A DNA stretch of 11,211 nt from Modestobacter sp. (lineage in GTDB: Bacteria; Actinomycetota; Actinomycetes; Mycobacteriales; Geodermatophilaceae). Positions 1 through 6,998 of this stretch are shown piece by piece. The stretch is from assembly GCA_025965775.1 (NCBI GenBank), contig JAOPWG010000259.1:1-11211 (forward strand), given 5' to 3'. The notes under the pieces were generated by a model. The model saw nothing but the letters and a program-made list of their open reading frames with translations. It searched no databases and was not told the DNA's origin. Position 1 is the stretch's first letter. The number at the start of each line of letters is the position of its first letter. The position numbers and the translations under genes are program-made.

Positions 1-1598
1 AGGAAGGTGCCCTCCAGCGAGCGGTAGCCGTGCATGCCGCCGCCACCGAAGCCGGCGACCTCGCCCGCGGCGTACAGGCCGGGGAACACCTCGCCACCCG
101 GGCGCAGCACGCGCCCGGAGAGGTCGGTCTCCAGCCCGCCGAGGGTCTTGCGGGTGAGCACGTTGAGCCGCACGGCGATCAGCGGGCCCGCCTCGGGGTC
201 GAGGAGCCGGTGCGGCGGCGCCACGCGGATGAGCTTGTCGCCGAGGTAGGTGCGGGCACCGCGGATGGCGGTGATCTGCAGGTCCTTGGTGAAGGGGTGC
301 TCGACCTCGCGGTCCCGCGCGACCACCTCCCGCTCCACGGCGGCCAGGTCGAGGTGCGGCGAGCCGCCGGTGACCCGGTTCATCCCGGCCACCAGCTCCG
401 GCAGCGTCGGGGCGACCACGAAGTCCTCCCCGCGGTCGAGGAAGGCCTGCACGGGCGCCGCCACGCCGGCCTTCACCCGGGTGGCGAGCAGCCGGATGTC
501 CTTGCCGGTCAGGTCGGGGTTCTGCTCGGAGCCGGAGAGCGCGAACTCCTTCTCCACGATCTTCTGGGTGAGCAGGAACCTGGTGTGCTGGTGTCCCGTC
601 GTCCCGATGTGGGCCAGCGTGCCCAGGGTGTCGAAGCCGGGGAACAGCGGGACCGGCAGTCGGGTGCCGGTGGCGTCCAGCCACAGCGAGGAGGGGCCGG
701 GCAGGATCCGGATGCCGTGCCGGGCCCAGACGGGGTCCCAGTTGGCGACGCCCTCGGTGTAGTGCCACATGCGGTCGGGGTTGATCACGTTCGCCCCGGC
801 GTCGGCGGCGATGCCCAGCATCCGGCCGTCGACATGCGCGGGGACACCGGACAGGAGCCTGTCCGGCACCGGCCCGAGGCGGGCCGGCCAGTTCCGGCGG
901 ACCAGGTCGTGGTTGCCGCCGATGCCGCCGGAGGTGACGACGACGGCCTGCGCGCCGTACTCGAACGCGCCGACCTCGGTCCGGGAGCTGGCCACGCCCC
1001 GGGCGACGTCGCTGGGTTCCAGGACGGCGCCGCGGACGCCGGTCACCGCGCCGTCGGTGAGCACCAGGCCGTCGACCCGGTGCCGGTGCCGGACGTCGAC
1101 CAGGCCGCGGGCGGCCGCCTCGGCGACCCGTCGGGCGAACGGCGCGACGACGCCGGGACCGGTGCCCCAGACGATGTGGAACCGGGGTACCGAGTTGCCG
1201 TGCCCGGTGGCGGTGTACCCACCGCGCTCGGCCCAGCCGACGACCGGGAAGAAGCGGATGCCCTGCGCGCGCAGCCAGGCACGCTTCTCCCCCGCGGCGA
1301 ACTGCAGGTAGGCCTCCGCCCACAGCCGCGGCCAGTGGTCCTCGTCGCGGTCGAAGCCGGCGGTGCCCAGCCAGTCCTGCCGGGCGAGCTCGAGGGAGTC
1401 CTTGACGCGCAGCCGGCGCTGCTCGGGGCTGTCGACGAGGAAGAGCCCGCCGAAGGACCAGTGCGCCTGCCCGCCCAGGGCGGCGGCCGGCTCCTGGTCC
1501 AGCAGGAGCACGCGCTTGCCGGCGTCGACCAGCTCGGTGGTGGCGACCAGCCCGGCGAGCCCGGCCCCTACAACGATGACGTCAGCGTCGGTGCCCAC
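1..1598 (-). CDS. FAD-binding dehydrogenase (KsdD/fumarate-reductase-like flavoprotein), 3' end off the window
   Basis: Translating the minus strand from GTG at 1598 gives an open frame to the left edge, about 532 residues. The N-terminus has a Rossmann dinucleotide fold, VVGAGLAGL (GxGxxG at residues 11-16), ending in an acidic residue (D34) expected to bind the FAD ribose. Further on are the family-like stretches GGQAHWSFGGLF and, near the edge, GLYAAGEVAGFGGGGMHGYR, the C-terminal FAD-binding segment of this class. It resembles the putative FAD-binding dehydrogenases (PRK12834 type, about 550 residues), so roughly 20 residues are probably missing. Substrate is unknown; the superfamily includes 3-ketosteroid dehydrogenases and fumarate reductases. 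The start is fixed by an in-frame TAG at 1608-1610, which is also the stop codon of the upstream membrane-protein gene. Only 9 bases separate the two genes and no good ribosome-binding site is visible, so translational coupling is plausible. Confidence 0.9.
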   Translation of the reverse strand, partial: MGTDADVIVVGAGLAGLVATTELVDAGKRVLLLDQEPAAALGGQAHWSFGGLFLVDSPEQRRLRVKDSLELARQDWLGTAGFDRDEDHWPRLWAEAYLQFAAGEKRAWLRAQGIRFFPVVGWAERGGYTATGHGNSVPRFHIVWGTGPGVVAPFARRVAEAAARGLVDVRHRHRVDGLVLTDGAVTGVRGAVLEPSDVARGVASSRTEVGAFEYGAQAVVVTSGGIGGNHDLVRRNWPARLGPVPDRLLSGVPAHVDGRMLGIAADAGANVINPDRMWHYTEGVANWDPVWARHGIRILPGPSSLWLDATGTRLPVPLFPGFDTLGTLAHIGTTGHQHTRFLLTQKIVEKEFALSGSEQNPDLTGKDIRLLATRVKAGVAAPVQAFLDRGEDFVVAPTLPELVAGMNRVTGGSPHLDLAAVEREVVARDREVEHPFTKDLQITAIRGARTYLGDKLIRVAPPHRLLDPEAGPLIAVRLNVLTRKTLGGLETDLSGRVLRPGGEVFPGLYAAGEVAGFGGGGMHGYRSLEGTF

Positions 1599-1607
1599 GG
1601 GGCGACG

Positions 1608-2123
1608 CTAGCGGGCAGGTCGTTCCCGTCGCCGTCCCCGGCGCGCCGACCCGGCTGACCGGGTCCATTCCCGGACCGGCCGCCGCAGGGTGAGGGCGAG
1701 GCAGCCGACCGGGCCGACGAGCAGCAGCAACGACGACCACATGGCCGTACCGCCGCCCAGCAGGCCGAGGACGACGGTCAGCACCAGGATGCCGGCCAGC
1801 GGGAGCACGGCGGCGCCGGCGAGGACGAGTGCACCCCGGCCGCGGCCGCGGAACACGAGCACGGCGCCGGCGACGGCCCAGCCGGCGAGCAGCACGGGCA
1901 CAGCGAGGTACCACTCCCAGCGGCGTTCCGGTACCCACAGCAGCCAGGTCAGGTAGAGATCCTCGGCGGCGACCAGGAGCCCGAAGAGGGCGGCGAAGGG
2001 TGCCGGCAGCGGGCGTTCCGGCACGGCCGGAGCGGTGGTGAAGCCCCGCCCCAGGGGGCGGCGCGGCGCGGGCCGGCCCGGCCCGCCTGCGCCGGCCCGG
2101 GCTCGGGCGGAGGACGACGGCAT
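1608..2123 (-). CDS. Small four-helix integral membrane protein, function unknown
   Basis: The frame encodes 171 residues. A proline/arginine-rich cytoplasm-like N-terminus (1-40) precedes four hydrophobic segments at about 41-63, 72-91, 97-121 and 127-146, then a strongly basic tail. No signal peptide, metal-binding or catalytic motif is visible, and I do not recognise a named family. The end of helix 4 and the following VREWTRSA resemble the C-termini of the two upstream membrane proteins, suggesting paralogy. The ATG at 2123 lacks a Shine-Dalgarno sequence, but TAACCT (2131-2136) lies exactly 7 bases upstream, as expected for a leaderless transcript. The stop is 9 bases from the start of the downstream flavoprotein, so the two may share a transcript. 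Confidence 0.7.
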   Translation of the reverse strand: MPSSSARARAGAGGPGRPAPRRPLGRGFTTAPAVPERPLPAPFAALFGLLVAAEDLYLTWLLWVPERRWEWYLAVPVLLAGWAVAGAVLVFRGRGRGALVLAGAAVLPLAGILVLTVVLGLLGGGTAMWSSLLLLVGPVGCLALTLRRPVREWTRSAGSARRGRRRERPAR

Positions 2124-2130
2124 GCCGGGC

Positions 2131-2136
2131 AGGTTA
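2131..2136 (-). promoter_or_regulatory. Candidate -10 element of a leaderless promoter
   Basis: On the minus strand the hexamer TAACCT fits the actinobacterial TAnnnT -10 pattern and is followed by 7 bases and then ATG at 2123. That would place transcription initiation at the A of the start codon. No convincing -35 is seen. The support is the same spacing at other genes in this window. Confidence 0.45.
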
Positions 2137-2158
2137 GGACCGTTGCCCGGCAGCCGGC

Positions 2159-2611
2159 TCAGGAGGAGCTGGGGGCCTGCTGGGAGCCGTGGGTGCGCCG
2201 GCCCAGGCGTCGGGCGGCGACCCAGCGGCGCACCACGGGCAGCGCGGAGAGGACCGCGGCAACGCCCGGCAGTGCCCAGGCGAGCAGGATGAAGCCGCCG
2301 GTGCCGTCACCGAAGGTGCCGTCGAGCACCCCCGCGATCACGCACAGGGCCAGCGCGGCGGCCGGCAGGCAGAGCACCAGCCACGAGCGGCCGAGCAACA
2401 GCAGGAACGCCCCGACGACCAGCACCACGGCCAGAACGGCCGGGACGGCGATGATCAGCCACCGGTTCCCACTCAGGTCACCCGCGGAGAAAGCCAGCGC
2501 GATGAAGCCGAAGAAGGCGACGGCCAGCGCGCTGAGCAGGGCGAAGGGGACGGCGAGGACGGCGGCGAGCGGGGGGCGCCGGCGCACCGGGGCGGCTGCG
2601 GAGAAGTGCAC
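2159..2611 (-). CDS. Small four-helix integral membrane protein, function unknown
   Basis: From GTG at 2611 the protein has 150 residues: a short basic N-terminus (VRRRP), four hydrophobic segments at about 15-42, 52-73, 78-95 and 105-126, and a basic, serine-rich tail. I recognise no named family. The frame is open further, to GTG at 2698, which directly abuts the TGA of the upstream gene and would add 29 residues of low-complexity Gly/Arg/Thr sequence. I prefer 2611 because TACCGT (2618-2623) lies 6 bases before it, like the leaderless starts of neighbouring genes, and because the extension looks non-conserved. The last half, from helix 3 through VVRRWVAA, aligns by eye with the upstream gene's LLRRRGW to VRAWVQA, so these look like tandem paralogs. 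A 35-base gap separates it from the next gene downstream. Confidence 0.65.
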   Translation of the reverse strand: MHFSAAAPVRRRPPLAAVLAVPFALLSALAVAFFGFIALAFSAGDLSGNRWLIIAVPAVLAVVLVVGAFLLLLGRSWLVLCLPAAALALCVIAGVLDGTFGDGTGGFILLAWALPGVAAVLSALPVVRRWVAARRLGRRTHGSQQAPSSS

Positions 2612-2617
2612 GGCCGC

Positions 2618-2623
2618 ACGGTA
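2618..2623 (-). promoter_or_regulatory. Candidate -10 element supporting the 2611 start
   Basis: TACCGT on the minus strand precedes GTG at 2611 by 6 bases. It fits TAnnnT, though the spacing is one base shorter than at the other leaderless candidates. It is the main sequence argument for the shorter form of this membrane protein. No -35 is evident. Confidence 0.3.
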
Positions 2624-2698
2624 GGGCCCACGGCCCGGCCGTGGGGTGTCCGTGAGCACCGACGCGCCGCGCTGCGTCCCGCCCGCCCCTCGGGTCAC

Positions 2699-3109
2699 TC
2701 ACCCTGCCTGAACCCAGGCCCGTACGCGAGGCGTGACCGCGAGGCCGAGTGCCACGACCGGGGTCAGCAGCACCAGCAGTGGGCCCCCCGGTGGAGGTTG
2801 CCCGGCCGACGCGGAGTCCAGGACCAGCCATCCGACGAAGGCCGTGGCCGGCACGCAGGCCACGGCCAGGAGGCGCCAGCCCCGACGGCGGAGCAGTCGC
2901 ACCCCGCCCCACACCTGGGCGACCGCGGCGGCGAGCGGGAGGAGCGCCCACGCCCGGTCGCGGCCGTCGGAGCTGAGGCCGCCGAGCGCCCAGATCACCA
3001 GGGCCAGGTAGAGGACGGGCAGCGCGCCGACGACGGCGAGCACCGCGGCACCGACGGCTGCCGTCGGCGCGGGTGCGGCGGGGCGGGGCGCGGCGTCCGG
3101 TGGCGGCAT
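2699..3109 (-). CDS. Small four-helix integral membrane protein, function unknown
   Basis: From ATG at 3109 the protein has 136 residues. A Pro/Ala-rich N-terminus (1-16) leads into four hydrophobic segments at about 17-42, 53-71, 78-97 and 109-126, with an RLLRRRGW arginine cluster between helices 2 and 3. No catalytic or binding motif is seen and the family is not recognised. The frame stays open to 3217, but that form would overlap the ABC transporter gene by 43 bases and read through the terminator hairpin, so I reject it. TACGGT (3117-3122) stands exactly 7 bases before the ATG, indicating a leaderless start. The stop TGA (2699-2701) is followed immediately by a possible GTG of the next membrane-protein gene. 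Similar topology, length and C-terminal sequence link the three small genes as probable paralogs. Confidence 0.68.
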   Translation of the reverse strand: MPPPDAAPRPAAPAPTAAVGAAVLAVVGALPVLYLALVIWALGGLSSDGRDRAWALLPLAAAVAQVWGGVRLLRRRGWRLLAVACVPATAFVGWLVLDSASAGQPPPGGPLLVLLTPVVALGLAVTPRVRAWVQAG

Positions 3110-3116
3110 GCCGGCA

Positions 3117-3122
3117 ACCGTA
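3117..3122 (-). promoter_or_regulatory. Candidate -10 element of a leaderless promoter
   Basis: TACGGT on the minus strand is followed by 7 bases and ATG at 3109. It lies just downstream of a strong hairpin ending the ABC operon, so transcription of the membrane-protein group probably restarts here. Confidence 0.45.
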
Positions 3123-3131
3123 GGGCGGTGC

Positions 3132-3161
3132 GGGCCTCCGGCGGGGAGTTGCCGGAGGCCC
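3132..3161 (-). terminator. GC-rich hairpin terminator after the ABC transporter operon
   Basis: GGGCCTCCGGC (3132-3142) and GCCGGAGGCCC (3151-3161) form a perfect 11-base-pair stem around an 8-base loop. It begins 13 bases past the stop codon of the ABC gene ending at 3175 and lies before the next gene's putative promoter. There is no T-run, which is common for actinobacterial terminators. The stem is symmetric, but the context favours minus-strand transcription. Confidence 0.7.
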
Positions 3162-3174
3162 TGTGGACAGCCGG

Positions 3175-4995
3175 TCAGACCGCCGGCTCGGCCTGCCGCC
3201 CCGAGGACCGGCGCCACGAACTGTGCAGCCGGGCGTAGACGCCCGGGACGTCGACCAGCTCCTCGTGCCGTCCGCGCTGGACCACCCGGCCGGCGTCCAC
3301 GACCAGTACCTCGTCGGCCCGCTCGGCGGTGGAGAGCCGGTGGGCGATGGTCAGCGTGGTCCGGCCGGTGGTGAGGGCGTCCAGCGCACGGGTCAGGCGC
3401 ATCTCGGTGGCCGGGTCGACGGCGCTGGTGGCCTCGTCGAGGACCAGCAGGTCGGGGTCGGCGACGTAGGCCCGGGCGACGGCGACCAACTGCCGCTCCC
3501 CCGCCGACAGCGACTCCCCCCGCTGGCCGACGGCGGTGGCCACCCCGTCGGGCAGCCCCTCCACCCAGCCGCCGAGACCGAGGTCGTCGAAGGCGGCCGC
3601 GATGGAGGCGTCGGTCATGCCGGGCCTGCCGTAGCGGACGTTGTCGGCGACGGAGGCGTCGAAGAGGAAACCGTCCTGCGGGACCATCACGACGCGCTCC
3701 CGCAGCGAGGCGAACGCGACGTCGGTCAGCGGCACGCCGCCGACGAGGACGCGGCCCTCGGTGGGGTCCATCAGCCGGGTGACCAGCTTGGCGAAGGTGG
3801 TCTTGCCCGAGCCGGTCTCGCCCACGATGGCCACCCGGGTGCGCGGGGCGATGGCCAGGTCGATGTCGTCGAGGGCCCGGCGGGCGCCGGCGCTGTAGCC
3901 GAAGCCGACGTGCTCGAACCGGACGTCCAGCGGGCCCGTAGGCAGCGTGCGGGCCCGGCCCGGGTCGGCGATCGCCGGGTCGCGCACGTCGGGCTCGGTG
4001 TCCAGGACGTCGAGCACCCGGCGGAACCCGGCGACGGCGTTCTGCGCCTCGTTGAGCACCTCGCTCGCGGTCTGCACGGGGGCGACGAAGAGGGTGACCA
4101 GGAAGAGGAAGGCGACGAGGGTGCCGGCCGAGATGTGGCCGCCGATGCCCAGCAGGACACCGACCACGACGACCGCGGCGTTGGCGACGGCGGCGACGAA
4201 CTCGCCGCTGACGTAGACCGCAGCGGTGGTCTTCTGGGCGTCGACCGAGGCCCGGTAGTGCCGGTCGATGGCGCGGTCGATGCGGGCCGACGTCCGGCCG
4301 CGGATGCCGTAGGCCCGCACCGTCGGGGCGCCGACGACGGACTCAGCGACCGCACCGAGCACGTCGCCGACCCGCTCGCGGACCAGGCCGTAGACGGTTG
4401 CCAGCTTCCGTGAGAAGTACTTGACCGCGACGGCGAGCGGGACGAAGCAGACGAGCACGAGGAGGGTGAGCTGCCAGGAGTAGACGGCCATGACCGCCGT
4501 CGCGAGGACGAGCTGGCCGACGCTGACCAGGCCGAGGACGCCGCCCCACTGCATGAAGACCGACAGCTGGTCGACGTCGCTGGTGACCCGGGAGACCAGG
4601 GAACCGCGGCGCTGGCCCTGCTGGTGCAGCACCGACAGGTCGTGCACGTGGCGGAAGGCGCGCACCCGGAGTCCGGCCAGCGCGGTCTCCGTCGTCCGGA
4701 AGAGTCGGACGTTCATCCGGTAGACGGCGACGCTGGTGACCAGCACGACGACGGCGCTGACCGCGACCAGTTCGCGGACCAGCGGGATGTCGGGGCCGCC
4801 GGGCGCGCCGAGGCCGCGGTCGAGGGTCTGCTGGACGGCGATCGGGACGACGACCCGGCCGGCGGTGGCGATGAGGGCGAGCAGGAAGGTGACCGGCAGG
4901 CCGTGGCGGAACTCCGGCATCATCCGCAAGCCGCGGCGCAGGGTCTGCAGGGCACCTTCCTCACGCTGGTCGGCGGCGAGCAGCGGTTCGGTCAT
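3175..4995 (-). CDS. ABC exporter half-transporter, catalytically complete ATPase subunit
   Basis: This 606-residue protein is an ABC-B-type exporter half: an ABC transmembrane domain (about residues 30-330, helices near 34-55, 76-93, 152-190 and 268-308) followed by a nucleotide-binding domain. Visible motifs are Walker A GETGSGKT (392-399), Q-loop Q440, Walker B LLVLDE with catalytic E521, D-loop SAVD (524-527) and H-loop H552. The signature is LSAGE (496-500) instead of LSGGQ. The ATG overlaps the stop of the upstream partner as ATGA (4992-4995), with a GAGGTGGGG ribosome-binding site, so the subunits are probably co-translated. Together they should form a heterodimeric inner-membrane exporter in which this subunit supplies Walker A, Walker B and the switch His of the working ATP site. 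Substrate cannot be inferred; drug, lipid or peptide efflux are all possible. Confidence 0.93.
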   Translation of the reverse strand: MTEPLLAADQREEGALQTLRRGLRMMPEFRHGLPVTFLLALIATAGRVVVPIAVQQTLDRGLGAPGGPDIPLVRELVAVSAVVVLVTSVAVYRMNVRLFRTTETALAGLRVRAFRHVHDLSVLHQQGQRRGSLVSRVTSDVDQLSVFMQWGGVLGLVSVGQLVLATAVMAVYSWQLTLLVLVCFVPLAVAVKYFSRKLATVYGLVRERVGDVLGAVAESVVGAPTVRAYGIRGRTSARIDRAIDRHYRASVDAQKTTAAVYVSGEFVAAVANAAVVVVGVLLGIGGHISAGTLVAFLFLVTLFVAPVQTASEVLNEAQNAVAGFRRVLDVLDTEPDVRDPAIADPGRARTLPTGPLDVRFEHVGFGYSAGARRALDDIDLAIAPRTRVAIVGETGSGKTTFAKLVTRLMDPTEGRVLVGGVPLTDVAFASLRERVVMVPQDGFLFDASVADNVRYGRPGMTDASIAAAFDDLGLGGWVEGLPDGVATAVGQRGESLSAGERQLVAVARAYVADPDLLVLDEATSAVDPATEMRLTRALDALTTGRTTLTIAHRLSTAERADEVLVVDAGRVVQRGRHEELVDVPGVYARLHSSWRRSSGRQAEPAV

Positions 4996-6878
4996 GCCCC
5001 CACCTCGGCGGGTTCGTCGGTGCGCTCGGCGAGGTCGGGCGGTTGGTAGGCCTGGATCAGCCGGGCGTAGCCGGGGACCTGGGCCAGCAGTTCGGTGTGG
5101 CTGCCGCGGGCGACCAGCCGGCCCCGCTCGAGCCAGACGACCTCGTCGGCCAGGGCGATGGTGGCCTGCCGGTAGGCGACGACGACGACCGTGGCCGGGC
5201 GGTCACTGGCGCGCAGGGCGTCGAGGATGCGGGCCTCCACGGAAGGGTCGACCGCACTGGTGGCGTCGTCCAGGACGAGCAGTCGCGGGTGGCGGACGAC
5301 GGCGCGGGCGAGCGCGAGGCGCTGGCGCTGGCCGCCGGAGAGGGAGGCGCCGCGCTCGCCGACCCGGGTGTCGAGACCCGCGGGCAGGCGGGCGACGAAC
5401 TCGTCGGCGGCGGCGACCCGCAGCGCCTCGCGGACCGCGTCGTCGTCGACGTCGGCGCCGAGGGTGACGTTGTCCCGGACCGTGTCGTCGAAGAGGAAGG
5501 TCGACTGCGGCACGAAGGCGACCTGGCTGCTCACCTCGCCCTCGCGCAGGCGGCGCAGGTCGACCCCGTCGAGGAGGACCTCGCCGCTGTGCGGGTCGAC
5601 GAGGCGGACGAGCAGGCCGGCGAGGGTGGACTTCCCTGAGCCGGTGGGGCCGACGACGGCGACCGTGCGGCCGGCGATGACGTCGAAGGTGACCCCGGAC
5701 AGGGTGGCCGGGGCGTCGACGTCGTAGCGGAAGTCGACGTCGCGCATCCCGACGCCGGCACCGCCGGTGCCGGCGGGGGCCGCGTCCGGGCCGTGCGGGG
5801 TCTCGCCGGTGGCCTCCAGGACCGGGGTGACCCGGTCGAAGCCGGCGAGCGCGCGCGGCAGGTCGGCCAGCACCCAGCCGATCGCCCGGATGGGCAGGGC
5901 GAGCAGGGTGAACAGGTAGGCGATGGAGACCAGCTCGCCGGCGTTCGTGGCGCCGGAGGCGACGCGCTCGGCGCCGACCAGCAGCACGGCGAGGGTGCCC
6001 AGGTTGGGCAGCGCCTCCATCATCGGGTCGAACAGGCCCCGGACGCGACCGACGGCGATCAGGCCGTCGCGGAGCTCGTCGGCCTGGACGGCGAAGCGGC
6101 GGGTCTCCTCGGTCTCCCGGCCGAGGGTCTTGACCACGAGGGCTGCGTCGAAGCTCTCGTGGGCGATCTCGCTGACCTCGGCACGCAACTGCTGGGCGCG
6201 GGCCATGCGCGGCGACATGACCTGGCTGTAGGCCGCGTTGAGGACGAAGACCAGCGGGAACACCACGAGGCCGACGACGGCCAGCAGCGGGTCGGTGAGG
6301 ACCAGGGCGACCACGGTGACCGCGATCATGACCAGCGCACCGCAGGCGAAGGGCAGCGGGGAGACGAAGAACCAGGCGGACTCGACGTCGGAGTTGGCGT
6401 TGGACAGCAGCTGGCCGGTGGGGTGGCGCTGGTGCCAGGACAGCGGCAGGCGCAGGTACTGGCCGGTGACGCGGCGACGGTAGTCGGCCATCAGGCGGTA
6501 GCTCATGATGCCGGCGAACAGGCGGCGGCCGAGGATGCCGAGGATCTTGAGCACGGCGACCACGATGATCGCCAGGGCCGCGAGCCAGAGCGCACCGGCG
6601 GTGGTGGCGCCGTCGTCGAAGGCCGGCAGCAGGACCCGGTCGGTGATGCCGCCGATGACGTACGCGCTGACCACGGTCATGCTGCCGTAGAGGCTGCTGC
6701 CCAGGACGGCGAGGGTGAAGATGCCCGGCTGCTCGGAGATCGCGCGGGCGACGTGCTGGAGCCCGCGGCGCACGACGCGCTTCTGGCTGCGGGCGTGCTC
6801 CTCGGCGGTGGCTGCTGCCGGTCGTGGCTCCGCGGCGGTCTCCTGGGGCGGGACCGTGGACTTCCGGGGGCGGGGCAC
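4992..6878 (-). CDS. ABC exporter half-transporter, subunit with degenerate Walker B and H-loop
   Basis: This 628-residue ABC-B-type half has a charged N-terminus (1-50), a transmembrane domain (about 51-345) and a nucleotide-binding domain. Walker A GPTGSGKST (410-418), Q458 and the canonical signature LSGGQ (513-517) are present. Walker B reads LLVLDD, with D538 in place of the catalytic Glu, and the H-loop His is replaced by Tyr (VAYRQ, Y569). This is the classic pattern of the non-hydrolysing site in heterodimeric exporters, and it complements the partner, whose signature is altered instead. GTG at 6878 follows AGAGGAG with short spacing, a good ribosome-binding site. A candidate promoter (TTATCC, 17 bases, TACGCT at 6912-6917) lies in the divergent region upstream. 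The gene overlaps its partner by four bases. Confidence 0.93.
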   Translation of the reverse strand: MPRPRKSTVPPQETAAEPRPAAATAEEHARSQKRVVRRGLQHVARAISEQPGIFTLAVLGSSLYGSMTVVSAYVIGGITDRVLLPAFDDGATTAGALWLAALAIIVVAVLKILGILGRRLFAGIMSYRLMADYRRRVTGQYLRLPLSWHQRHPTGQLLSNANSDVESAWFFVSPLPFACGALVMIAVTVVALVLTDPLLAVVGLVVFPLVFVLNAAYSQVMSPRMARAQQLRAEVSEIAHESFDAALVVKTLGRETEETRRFAVQADELRDGLIAVGRVRGLFDPMMEALPNLGTLAVLLVGAERVASGATNAGELVSIAYLFTLLALPIRAIGWVLADLPRALAGFDRVTPVLEATGETPHGPDAAPAGTGGAGVGMRDVDFRYDVDAPATLSGVTFDVIAGRTVAVVGPTGSGKSTLAGLLVRLVDPHSGEVLLDGVDLRRLREGEVSSQVAFVPQSTFLFDDTVRDNVTLGADVDDDAVREALRVAAADEFVARLPAGLDTRVGERGASLSGGQRQRLALARAVVRHPRLLVLDDATSAVDPSVEARILDALRASDRPATVVVVAYRQATIALADEVVWLERGRLVARGSHTELLAQVPGYARLIQAYQPPDLAERTDEPAEVGA

Positions 6879-6911
6879 GCGTCTCCTCTTGCTCGTTCAG
6901 GCGGTGGTCGC

Positions 6912-6940
6912 AGCGTACCTGCGGTCGTTACCTCGGATAA
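6912..6940 (-). promoter_or_regulatory. Candidate promoter of the ABC exporter operon with an imperfect palindrome
   Basis: On the minus strand, TTATCC (6935-6940), a 17-base spacer and TACGCT (6912-6917) make a weak but reasonable promoter, giving a leader of about 26 bases that contains the ribosome-binding site. The -35 lies in TTACCTCGGATAA (6928-6940), a 13-base imperfect palindrome in an A/T-rich patch unusual for this DNA. It could be an operator, but this is inference. Confidence 0.35.
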
Positions 6941-6985
6941 TTGATTTCCGGGAGGGCCGACTGGGCACCGGGACGACCTGCTCAG

Positions 6986-6991
6986 TACGTT
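6986..6991 (+). promoter_or_regulatory. Candidate -10 element of a leaderless promoter
   Basis: TACGTT on the plus strand is followed by 7 bases and then GTG at 6999. It fits TAnnnT with the spacing expected when transcription starts at the first base of the start codon. No clear -35 is seen. Confidence 0.45.
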
Positions 6992-6998
6992 CCGCCGG

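Noticed and set aside
30..1658. Long plus-strand open frame of 542 codons at the left edge
   Set aside because: It is antisense to a clear FAD dehydrogenase. Its translation is low-complexity Gly/Arg/Pro/Val with no domain, as expected for a high-GC shadow frame.
1608..3109. Identity of the small membrane proteins as the Trp-operon-associated TIGR02234 family
   Set aside because: Size and four helices are similar, but I see none of that family's typical sequence and no trp genes nearby.
2699..3217. Longer start (3217) for the membrane protein ending at 2699
   Set aside because: It would overlap the ABC gene and translate through the terminator hairpin. The ATG at 3109 has a -10 element at leaderless spacing.
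3163..4413. Plus-strand open frames opposite the ABC pair and hisF (3163-4413, 5793-6944, 9568-10689)
   Set aside because: All are antisense to strongly supported genes and have no recognisable motifs.
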